From Aquisalimonas sp. (GTDB taxonomy: Bacteria; Pseudomonadota; Gammaproteobacteria; Nitrococcales; Aquisalimonadaceae), in the NCBI GenBank assembly GCA_007127625.1, contig SKYZ01000168.1, positions 1 through 15,632 of the forward strand: DNA of 15,632 nucleotides, in the 5' to 3' direction. The position numbers and the translations under genes were made by a program. A model generated the notes under the pieces. That model was not told the origin of the DNA, did no database searches, and worked only from the letters and a program-made list of their open reading frames with translations. Shown piece after piece: positions 7,266-15,632 of the stretch (positions within the stretch are counted from its first letter, which is position 1; the number at the start of each line of letters is the position of its first letter).

Positions 7266-8093
7266 TCAGAAGCCGCCGCGCAGGGTGAGGAACGGTCCGT
7301 CCTGGCGGGGGGCGCCGGCCATGCGACCCAGATCCATCCAGCCGGCGCCGAGCTGTACCTCCGGCGTCACGGCGTAGCTGACGTAGGCAGCCCACCACGG
7401 GTCTCCGGGGTCATCCGCCAGGTAATCCGGCTGCTGACGGTATTCACCGGCGAGGTGAACAGCCCGGGTGAGTGCCGCGTGGATTCCGCCCTCCAGTTGC
7501 ACGGCGCGGCTGTCGCCGTCGGCGCCACCGAACCCGAACAGCCCGCCGGCATTGGCGCGGGTCCAGCGGGCGCTGGCGTGGAGACGCACGGCGCGCTTGT
7601 CGCCAAGCCGGTAGCCCGCACCCACCGTGGCCAGGGCGTCCCAGTCATCGCGCCGCCGGGGTTCCGCCGCGCCCAGGCTGTCTTCCAGACCAAAATTGCT
7701 CTGGCGGCGATAGCTGACGCCGAGGCTGGCCGCCGGTGCCAGCGGCCGGCGGGCGGAGCCCAGCAGCCGCACCCTGGCGCCGAAGACGTTCTGGCGTACA
7801 TCGTCGCTGCTGCCCACGCCGAGATTGGGCTGCGATGCGGTGAGTTCCCAGCGGTCGTTCACCACCAGGCCGGCGCCGACGGAGGTGAACTGGAAATCCC
7901 GCAGGCGGGCGTGGGTGATGAATGCGCGGCCGCCGAGGCCGTCGGCGGGGCCGTTCAGGCCCGGCGCCGGGGTCAGCACGCCGCCGGTGCCACCGTCCAC
8001 CGGGGCGGGCAGTCCGCCGCGGAACGGCTGTGCCGCCAGTGTGTCTGCGGCGATGAACAACAGCAGACCCAGAAAGATGCGTTTTCGGACCAT
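7266..8093 (-). CDS. DUF3034 family outer-membrane-type protein
   Basis: The 275-residue product has a clear signal peptide (MVRKRIFLGLLLFIAADTLAA) followed by a glycine-rich segment and repeated amphipathic beta strands with aromatic ends, closing with FLTLRGGF, as expected for an outer-membrane beta barrel. The run GGTGGVLTPAPGLNG, then GLGGRAFITHARLRDFQFTS, and NVFGARVRLLG plus LFGFGGADGDSRAVQLEGG match my memory of DUF3034 (PF11231). The function is unknown. The family commonly sits beside a cupredoxin-like 'methylamine utilization' gene and a GGDEF/EAL gene, which is the arrangement whose remains follow downstream. The ATG at 8093 has GGGGTG six bases upstream; a GTG at 8102 is the alternative. 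The gene follows purN by 48 bases in the same direction. No frameshift is visible, so it may still be functional although its partners are lost. Confidence 0.82.
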   Translation of the reverse strand: MVRKRIFLGLLLFIAADTLAAQPFRGGLPAPVDGGTGGVLTPAPGLNGPADGLGGRAFITHARLRDFQFTSVGAGLVVNDRWELTASQPNLGVGSSDDVRQNVFGARVRLLGSARRPLAPAASLGVSYRRQSNFGLEDSLGAAEPRRRDDWDALATVGAGYRLGDKRAVRLHASARWTRANAGGLFGFGGADGDSRAVQLEGGIHAALTRAVHLAGEYRQQPDYLADDPGDPWWAAYVSYAVTPEVQLGAGWMDLGRMAGAPRQDGPFLTLRGGF

Positions 8094-8141
8094 GCGGAAC
8101 ACCCCGTGGTCGTTATCACCCTTGCCGCACCGGCGGCGGGA

Positions 8142-8810
8142 CTATGCCGGCAGCGGCGCGTCCGGCGCGATTCGTACCGGCGCCTCCAGCGGACGGCCGT
8201 CCAGCACGGCGGTGTCGCCGTCCAGGCGCAGGCGCCCCTCGGCGAACCAGCGGACCGTCAGCGGGTAGACGCGATGTTCCTGCTGCTGTACGCGGGCCGC
8301 AAGCCGCTCCTCGGTGTCGTCCGGATGCACCGGGACCACGCCCTGGGCAATCAGCGGCCCGGCATCCAGCGCCGGTGTGACGAAGTGCACGCTGCAGCCG
8401 TGCCGTTCATGACCGGCCTCCAGGGCCCGCCGGTGCGTGTGCAGACCGCGGAACGCCGGCAGCAGGGACGGGTGGATGTTGAGCATCCGGCCGCGGAAGT
8501 GCTCCACCAGCCCGTCGGTGAGGATGCGCATGAAGCCGGCCAGGACCACCAGTCGGGGCCCGTGGGCGTCGATGCGCTGCTGGAGGCTGGCGTCGTAGCT
8601 CTCGCGGTCGGGGAACTCGCGGTGATCCAGGGTTTCGGTGGTGATTCCGGCCGCCCGTGCGCGCTCCAGGCCATAGGCGTCGCCGCGATTGCTGATTACC
8701 GCGCGGATGACGATGGGCAGTTTACCGGCCCGTTGGCCGTCGATCAGTGCCTGCAGGTTGCTGCCGCTGCCGGAGACCAGAACCACCACCGGCAGCGGGA
8801 CTGCCGTCAT
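8142..8810 (-). CDS. purN: Phosphoribosylglycinamide formyltransferase
   Basis: PurN transfers a formyl group from 10-formyl-tetrahydrofolate to GAR, the third step of de novo purine synthesis. The 222-residue protein shows the phosphate-binding SGSGSNLQ at 13-20 and the catalytic block [10 protein letters not shown] at 111-120. Active-site residues are N111, H113 and, in [13 protein letters not shown]149, equivalent to N106, H108 and D144 of E. coli PurN. It is slightly longer than the E. coli enzyme (212) because of a C-terminal extension ([15 protein letters not shown]...). The ATG at 8808-8810 overlaps the purM stop codon as ATGA, so translation is probably coupled. This is the usual purM-purN order. 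Confidence 0.97.
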   Translation of the reverse strand: MTAVPLPVVVLVSGSGSNLQALIDGQRAGKLPIVIRAVISNRGDAYGLERARAAGITTETLDHREFPDRESYDASLQQRIDAHGPRLVVLAGFMRILTDGLVEHFRGRMLNIHPSLLPAFRGLHTHRRALEAGHERHGCSVHFVTPALDAGPLIAQGVVPVHPDDTEERLAARVQQQEHRVYPLTVRWFAEGRLRLDGDTAVLDGRPLEAPVRIAPDAPLPA

Positions 8811-9865
8811 GCCCCCTCCTGGAACCTTACGCGGGGGTCGCCGGCCTGTTCCACGTGGCCAAGGTGCCAGGCGGTCTCGCCGACGTCGCGCAGGGTTGCC
8901 AGGGCCGTGTCCAGTTCCGCCGCGGGCACGCAGATCACCATGCCAACGCCGCAGTTGAAGGTGCGCAGCATTTCGCTGGTGGCGACGTTGCCCTGCTGCT
9001 GCAGCCAGGTAAACACCGGCGGCCAGGTCCAGCTGGCAGGGTCGATGACCGCACCGTAGTGATCCGGCAGCGTGCGCGGCAGATTCTCCGGCAGACCGCC
9101 GCCGGTGATGTGCGCCATGGCGCGCACCTGCACCTGCTGGCGCAGTGCCGTCAGGCTGCGGGCGTAGATGCGCGTCGGTGCCATCAGTGCGGATCCCAGT
9201 GTGCCGCCGTCCAGTTCCTCATCCAGGCGGGCGCCGCTGTGCTCGATGATCCTGCGGATCAGCGAGTAGCCGTTGGAGTGGGGGCCGCTGCTGCCCAGGG
9301 CAATGAGCGCGTCCCCCTCGGCCACCCGACTGCCATCAATGATCTCGGCACGCTCCACGGCGCCGACGCAGAACCCTGCCAGATCGTAGTGGCCCTCGGC
9401 GTACATGCCGGGCATTTCGGCGGTTTCGCCGCCGATCAGGGCGGCGCCGGCGTCCTCGCACCCACGGGCGATGCCCTCGACCACGGCGGCGGCCACGTCC
9501 ACGTCCAGCCGACCGGTGGCGTAGTAGTCCAGGAAGAACAGCGGTTCGGCGCCGCAGACAATGATGTCGTTGACGCACATGGCCACCAGGTCCACACCGA
9601 TGCCGTCATGGCGCCCGGTCTCGATGGCCAGCTTGAGTTTGGTGCCGACACCGTCGGTGCCGGATACCAGCACCGGCTCGCGGTAGCGGTCCACCGGCAG
9701 GGCGAACAGGCCACCGAATCCTCCCAGGCCGCCGAGCACCTCGGGGCGTTGGGTGCGGGCCACCGCCGGGCGGATGCGGTCGACGAGGCTGTTGCCGGCG
9801 TCGATGTCCACGCCGGCGTCGCGATAGGTGAGGCCGTCGCCGGATGGCGTCGTGTCGGAAGCCAA
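8807..9865 (-). CDS. purM: Phosphoribosylformylglycinamidine cyclo-ligase (AIR synthetase)
   Basis: PurM closes the imidazole ring of AIR from FGAM with ATP, the fifth step of purine synthesis. The protein begins with the conserved [14 protein letters not shown] near residues 12-25. It contains [10 protein letters not shown], the ATP-binding [11 protein letters not shown] from 68, [30 protein letters not shown] and the C-terminal [12 protein letters not shown]. The choice of start is not obvious. The in-frame ATG at 9883 lacks a good ribosome-binding site, while the next codons contain AGGAG placed eight bases before an in-frame TTG at 9865. I therefore prefer TTG, giving 352 residues (E. coli 345); the ATG would give 358. 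The gene is divergent from the DUF2066 gene across about 136 bases and is coupled to purN by ATGA. Confidence 0.95.
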   Translation of the reverse strand: MASDTTPSGDGLTYRDAGVDIDAGNSLVDRIRPAVARTQRPEVLGGLGGFGGLFALPVDRYREPVLVSGTDGVGTKLKLAIETGRHDGIGVDLVAMCVNDIIVCGAEPLFFLDYYATGRLDVDVAAAVVEGIARGCEDAGAALIGGETAEMPGMYAEGHYDLAGFCVGAVERAEIIDGSRVAEGDALIALGSSGPHSNGYSLIRRIIEHSGARLDEELDGGTLGSALMAPTRIYARSLTALRQQVQVRAMAHITGGGLPENLPRTLPDHYGAVIDPASWTWPPVFTWLQQQGNVATSEMLRTFNCGVGMVICVPAAELDTALATLRDVGETAWHLGHVEQAGDPRVRFQEGA

Positions 9866-9914
9866 GGCGTTTTCTCCTAGCATTGGGCGGTGATTCCGGT
9901 CAGGCGCGTATGGT

Positions 9915-9926
9915 AGCCGATCGGCT
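9915..9926. promoter_or_regulatory. Perfect 12-bp palindrome in the purM / DUF2066 divergent promoter region
   Basis: AGCCGATCGGCT is self-complementary over all 12 bases and lies 49 bases upstream of the proposed purM start, between the two divergent genes. Its position suits an operator, but it does not match the E. coli PurR consensus and no second copy was seen. It may be chance in GC-rich DNA. Confidence 0.2.
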
Positions 9927-10001
9927 GGCGCTGAGCATCCGGCATGACCGGCGTGGTATGGTCTTGGTGAACCGGTGGCGCTCCCCAACTGCGAGGAATT
10001 C

Positions 10002-11054
10002 ATGGGAAAACGGTTGTTGTGTCTGCTTCTGCTGTGCCTGTTCCCGGCTCTGGGGCACGGCGCCAGCAGCATGTTCGACGCCCGCGTGGCAGTGGATAGC
10101 CAGGCCACTGACGAGCGGCGTGATGCCACCCGGGAAGGATTGCGCGGGATTCTGGTCCGGCTGACCGGGCTGGAGGTGCCTGAACAGCACCCCGAGCTTT
10201 CATCCCTGCTCGGAGACTCCGGGCGGTTCGTGCAGCAGTACGGTTTCGACGATACCGATGACGGCCTGGAGCTGGTGGTGCGTTTCGACGGTCCGGCGAT
10301 CCAGAGCCGGCTGGTGGAGGTGGAAGTCCCGATCTGGTCGGTGGATGCGCGCCCGCGCACCGTTGCCTGGGTGGCCGTGGACCGTGGAGGCGACCGGCGG
10401 ATCCTCGGTGGCGATGAAAGTACGGACTTGCAGGACGCCCTGCGTCGGGCCGCGCAGAGCGCCGGCTTGCCGTTGCTGTTTCCGCTGATGGATCTGGAAG
10501 ATCAGCGAGCGGTGAGTTCTTCGGACATCTGGGGAGGTTTCCGTGAGCCGATTCTCGAGGCCGCGGAGCGCTATGATGCCGAGGCCGTGCTGGTCGGTCG
10601 GGTCTCCCGTCGCGGTGATGGCTGGCGCACCCGGTGGTCCATGTTCTGGGATGGCGATTCCCACGACTGGACCGTGGAGGCACCCGAGCTCGAGGCCGGT
10701 CTGGCCGATGCCGTGAGCCAGGGCGTGACCCAGCTGGCCAGCCTGTACGCACGGGTCCCCGATCCGGATGCGGTGGGGAGCTTCACCCTGCGTGTTCGGG
10801 ACATTAACGATCTCCGCGGCTACGGCGACGTGACGCGGTACCTGCGCGGGTTGCGCGACGTGGAAACCGTTGAACCGGTGCGGATCGGAGAGCGGGAAGT
10901 CGACTTCCGTATGCGAGTCCAGGGATTGACTGACCGGACGTTGGAGCACCTGCGCAGCGGCCGCCCGCTCACGGAGGTGGAAGATGCCTCCGGGGATGAT
11001 AACGGCGACGATGATGCCCTGCGCCCCGATTACCTGTTCCGGTTCGGGGGCTGA
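10002..11054 (+). CDS. Secreted DUF2066 domain protein
   Basis: The 350-residue protein starts with a signal peptide ([20 protein letters not shown], cleavage near ASS) and continues with the typical DUF2066 opening [20 protein letters not shown], then [13 protein letters not shown]. Middle segments such as [14 protein letters not shown] and [13 protein letters not shown], together with [18 protein letters not shown], also match the family. The C-terminus is markedly acidic ([18 protein letters not shown]). The domain is a periplasmic protein family of unknown function found beside purMN and hda in many gammaproteobacteria. GAGGAATTC precedes the ATG at 10002, which decides this start over an in-frame ATG at 9975. 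It converges with the DUF481 gene across a strong hairpin. A direct role in purine synthesis is not implied by its position. Confidence 0.85.
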   Translation: MGKRLLCLLLLCLFPALGHGASSMFDARVAVDSQATDERRDATREGLRGILVRLTGLEVPEQHPELSSLLGDSGRFVQQYGFDDTDDGLELVVRFDGPAIQSRLVEVEVPIWSVDARPRTVAWVAVDRGGDRRILGGDESTDLQDALRRAAQSAGLPLLFPLMDLEDQRAVSSSDIWGGFREPILEAAERYDAEAVLVGRVSRRGDGWRTRWSMFWDGDSHDWTVEAPELEAGLADAVSQGVTQLASLYARVPDPDAVGSFTLRVRDINDLRGYGDVTRYLRGLRDVETVEPVRIGEREVDFRMRVQGLTDRTLEHLRSGRPLTEVEDASGDDNGDDDALRPDYLFRFGG

Positions 11055-11058
11055 AGGC

Positions 11059-11090
11059 CACCCGCACCGCCGATGGAGGCGGTGCGGGTG
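11059..11090. terminator. 13-bp hairpin between convergent genes (bidirectional terminator candidate)
   Basis: CACCCGCACCGCC (11059-11071) pairs perfectly with GGCGGTGCGGGTG (11078-11090) around a six-base loop. It begins four bases after the DUF2066 stop and ends 12 bases before the DUF481 stop, so it serves both converging transcripts. There is no T-run on either side, so it is not a textbook intrinsic terminator. Confidence 0.6.
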
Positions 11091-11102
11091 TGACCGGACG
11101 GG

Positions 11103-12125
11103 TTACCAGCTGTACCCGGCAGTAAGCACGTACGCCGTGTCGATGCGCCGATTGTCCCCGGGGGGCTGGTTCTCGTAGTCCACGTTCACCTGGAATGTCC
11201 CCGTCATGCCGATGACGAAGGGGAAGCGAACGCCGGTGCGGCTGTTGATGACCACATCGTCGGTGTCTTCCAGATTGACCAGGCCAGTCTGGCTGTGGAA
11301 CAGGCGAATACCGTTGCCGGCGAAGCGTTCCTCGTAATCGATGCCCCAGCGGCCGGCCGGGTTGGACTCGTTCTCCGCCACGTAGCGATCCTCGTTGACA
11401 TAGCTCACGCCAAGCTCCGCGGAGAGGTTCCGCGTCGGGAACTCGAAGAACTGGAAGCCGAGGCCGACACCCACCGACGAGCGCAGGCGCAGGTCGCGGA
11501 AGCGGTCACGGGCGAGGGACACGTTGCTGTTCAGGTAGAACCGATCCGAGACGAAATGATCGTAGCGCGCGGAACCGGAAGCATTGTCCACGGTTTCCTC
11601 TCCGCCTTCCTCGGAACGGTTGAAGTCGGCGGCGAAGCGGATGCGGTTGACGTCGGTGCGGACCGTCGCGTCGGCGGTACCGCTGTAAGTCTGGCTGCGG
11701 GTATTACCGTCAGTGATACGGGCGCCGAGGCTGATGTTGCCGGTGGTTCTTACCGGCTCACGCACTGGCGTATCCGGCCCCGTGCCGCGCCGGATCGCCG
11801 TCACCGGGAACGTGACGGGATCGGTGAACTGCTCGCTGTCCAGCCGGATCTCGCCATCGTCGCCCTCCACGGCCCGGCCTCTGACCTCGGTGCCGTCTTC
11901 CATCAGAACCTGAATGATGTCGTCGGTTCGTAACTGGGCCACCAGATTCAGGGGATAGGAAAGGGTCTGGTCGGTATTCTCCGGCCTGAAGCTTACGGTA
12001 CCGCCGTCGATCTCCACGAACTTCCCGGTGATACGGTCGCCGTTCTGCAGGATGAGGGTGTCGGCCAGGGCCCCTTGGGCCCACAGTGCGGTGATCAGGG
12101 AAGCACTCAGGACGATATTTCGCAT
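11103..12125 (-). CDS. DUF481 family outer-membrane protein (YdiY-like)
   Basis: The 340-residue protein has a signal peptide (MRNIVLSASLITALWAQGALA) and then a short periplasmic-type beta domain starting DTLILQNGDRITGKFVEIDG and containing DIIQVLMEDGTEVRGRAVEG. From about residue 130 there is a DUF481 barrel (GNISLGARITDGNTRSQTYS ...) made of alternating strands and ending in the aromatic TAYVLTAGYSW, a typical outer-membrane beta signal. Function is unknown; E. coli YdiY is the nearest named relative I know, and some members respond to acid or salt. The start is ambiguous: AAGGAG lies 13 bases before the ATG at 12125 but seven before an in-frame TTG at 12131, and that AAGGAG is part of a small hairpin. 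The gene is divergent from hda. Confidence 0.85.
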   Translation of the reverse strand: MRNIVLSASLITALWAQGALADTLILQNGDRITGKFVEIDGGTVSFRPENTDQTLSYPLNLVAQLRTDDIIQVLMEDGTEVRGRAVEGDDGEIRLDSEQFTDPVTFPVTAIRRGTGPDTPVREPVRTTGNISLGARITDGNTRSQTYSGTADATVRTDVNRIRFAADFNRSEEGGEETVDNASGSARYDHFVSDRFYLNSNVSLARDRFRDLRLRSSVGVGLGFQFFEFPTRNLSAELGVSYVNEDRYVAENESNPAGRWGIDYEERFAGNGIRLFHSQTGLVNLEDTDDVVINSRTGVRFPFVIGMTGTFQVNVDYENQPPGDNRRIDTAYVLTAGYSW

Positions 12126-12129
12126 ACGC

Positions 12130-12144
12130 AAGGAGCGACTCCTT
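12130..12144 (-). promoter_or_regulatory. Hairpin containing the DUF481 Shine-Dalgarno
   Basis: On the minus strand AAGGAG-TCG-CTCCTT is a perfect 6-bp inverted repeat with a three-base loop. The left arm is the only good Shine-Dalgarno for the DUF481 gene and the right arm contains the first two bases of a possible TTG start, so pairing would hide the ribosome-binding site. Confidence 0.35.
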
Positions 12145-12264
12145 ATGGCAGGTGTGAGTGTGGGGCCCACCGCCTTGTGGGCGTGATCCGTTACGGAGGC
12201 TACACAAAACCCGTACGCTATTGCCAGCGCGAGTGTCTGTCTCGCGCCTTGGCGGTGGCCGGCG

Positions 12265-12270
12265 TACAAT
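12265..12270 (+). promoter_or_regulatory. Possible -10 element for hda (GTACAAT)
   Basis: TACAAT, in the context GGCGTACAATGGCGG, lies 61 bases before the hda start. It is nearly identical to the element before rlmKL (GCGTACAATGCGG). A TTGGCG at 12249-12254 is only 10 bases away and cannot serve as its -35. Confidence 0.4.
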
Positions 12271-12331
12271 GGCGGTCACGATCGCCGGGCCAAGCGTCCC
12301 GGCGTGCTGCGCCAGGTTTCGGGAGATTCGC

Positions 12332-13045
12332 GTGGGAACGTCATCGCCATCGTTGCCGATCCAGCTGCCGCTGGGCATTCGCTGGGATGACACTGCCAGC
12401 CTGGAGAGTTTTTACGCCGGTGACAACCGTCAGGCCGTCGCCGGCGTCGAGCGCCTGCTGGCGGACGCGGAGACGTCCGTCTATCTGCACGGACCCCCGG
12501 GCACCGGCAAGAGCCATCTGTTGCAGGCGGCAGCCCGGGCATGCAGTCAACAGGATGTGCCTGCGGCATATCTGCCCCTGGGGGGCGATCTTGGAGGTGG
12601 TGCCGGCCTTCTGGATGGCATGGAGCAGGTCGGCCTGGTGGCGCTGGATGATGTCCATGCGGTGGCCGGTGATCCTCGCTGGGAAACAGCACTGTTCCAC
12701 GCCTTCAATCGCATGCGGGATGCCGGCACACGACTGCTTGTCGCCGCCGCGGATCGTCCCGAGGCCATCGGTCTGCAACTCCCCGACCTGCTGTCCCGTC
12801 TGCAGTGGGGGCTGATGGAACGCCTGCATCCCATGGACGACGATCAACGTCTTGCGGCCCTGCGTCACCGCGCGCGACTCCGCGGACTGGATTTGCCCGC
12901 CGACGCCGGCCAGTATCTGATCCGGCGGCAGCCCCGGGATATGCGCTCTCTGTTCGGGCTGCTGGAGGCTCTGGACCGCGCAGCGCTGGCCGAGCAGCGC
13001 CGGCTGACGGTGCCGTTCATCCGTAAGGTGCTGGGGAAACGCTGA
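12332..13045 (+). CDS. hda: Hda, DnaA regulatory inactivator
   Basis: Hda is an AAA+ relative of DnaA domain III. With the DNA-loaded sliding clamp it stimulates ATP hydrolysis by DnaA and so prevents re-initiation. The 237-residue product (E. coli Hda 233) opens with a clamp-binding-like QLPLGI at 11-16. Walker A GPPGTGKS is at 54-61, Walker B is LVALDDVHAV, the sensor I region is LLVAAADRP, and the helical lid contains LSRLQWGLMERLHPM with the expected arginine-finger region. It lacks the DnaA DNA-binding domain IV. The start is GTG at 12332: GGGAG stands six bases upstream and the protein then begins at the clamp motif. Longer readings up to 12158 would run through the promoter region and past divergent DUF481. 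Neighbours (purMN, DUF2066, wrbA) match the order seen around hda in pseudomonads. Confidence 0.93.
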   Translation: MGTSSPSLPIQLPLGIRWDDTASLESFYAGDNRQAVAGVERLLADAETSVYLHGPPGTGKSHLLQAAARACSQQDVPAAYLPLGGDLGGGAGLLDGMEQVGLVALDDVHAVAGDPRWETALFHAFNRMRDAGTRLLVAAADRPEAIGLQLPDLLSRLQWGLMERLHPMDDDQRLAALRHRARLRGLDLPADAGQYLIRRQPRDMRSLFGLLEALDRAALAEQRRLTVPFIRKVLGKR

Positions 13046-13066
13046 TCGGCCGAAGGCCCGCGCATG

Positions 13067-13094
13067 GTCCGCCAGCGTATACCTGGGGGCGGAC
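13067..13094. terminator. Weak hairpin between convergent hda and DUF2069 genes
   Basis: GTCCGCC (13067-13073) and GGCGGAC (13088-13094) form a 7-bp GC-rich stem with a 14-base loop in the 88-base gap between convergent genes. There is no T-run. The position suits a bidirectional terminator, but the structure is modest and could be chance. Confidence 0.3.
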
Positions 13095-13133
13095 GGGCAG
13101 TCTCGCTGGGGCATGGCGTCCGTGGTGACGGGT

Positions 13134-15632
<2,499 letters not shown>

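Noticed and set aside
7254..9880. Long plus-strand open frames opposite DUF3034, purN and purM (7254-9059, 8747-9880)
   Set aside because: Antisense shadows of well-supported genes; low-complexity composition typical of high-GC codon mirroring.
9915..9926. PurR operator for purMN
   Set aside because: The palindrome AGCCGATCGGCT does not resemble the known PurR box; kept only as an unassigned palindrome.
10200..10949. 249-residue minus-strand open frame opposite the DUF2066 gene
   Set aside because: Antisense shadow; the plus-strand frame has a signal peptide, ribosome-binding site and family motifs.
12249..12270. TTGGCG plus TACAAT as a full hda promoter
   Set aside because: The spacing is only 10 bases, too short for a sigma-70 promoter; only the -10-like element was kept.

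Overview
The window is a GC-rich chromosomal stretch from a gammaproteobacterium. The gene set and order point that way: rsxA, metG, bifunctional rlmKL, dcd, purMN, a DUF2066 gene, hda, a DUF2069 gene, wrbA and yihY. The segment purN-purM / DUF2066 / hda / DUF2069-wrbA / yihY resembles a neighbourhood I recall from Pseudomonas and relatives. A purple-sulfur-type lineage (Ectothiorhodospiraceae-like) is my best guess at family level, but that is inference. No phage, insertion sequence, CRISPR array, tRNA or rRNA was found.

Left part (1-5383): rsxA and metG are read leftward, separated by a pair of inverted REP-like palindromes. A third palindrome of the same family sits exactly on the rsxA stop codon. 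metG is divergent from rlmKL. rlmKL runs tail to tail into a small conserved gene of unknown function, and their stop codons overlap.

Middle (5384-8102): 5384-5537 holds nothing I can name. A 64-residue cysteine-rich 'oxidoreductase-like' protein is divergent from dcd. Next to dcd is the most unusual locus. A leftward operon that probably once encoded a DUF3034 outer-membrane-type protein, a secreted cupredoxin-like protein, a GGDEF/EAL-type sensor protein and a group 1 truncated hemoglobin has collapsed. Only the DUF3034 gene is whole. The first half of the cupredoxin gene is joined in frame to a fragment of the sensor domain, which is joined out of frame to the last ~47 codons of the hemoglobin.

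Right part (8142-15632): purM and purN are coupled by an ATGA overlap and are divergent from a secreted DUF2066 protein. The DUF2066 gene converges on a DUF481 outer-membrane protein gene across a 13-bp hairpin. hda, the DnaA-inactivating clamp partner, is divergent from DUF481 and converges on the wrbA-DUF2069 pair, which is also coupled by ATGA. yihY (BrkB family) is divergent from wrbA and runs off the right edge.

Most genes are housekeeping: translation and rRNA modification, nucleotide synthesis (Dcd, PurM, PurN), replication control (Hda), and redox chemistry (RsxA, WrbA). Four rightward or leftward transcription starts (rlmKL, dcd, hda, wrbA) carry the same GTACAAT -10-like element. 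Start codons are not all ATG: hda and yihY probably use GTG, and purM probably uses TTG.
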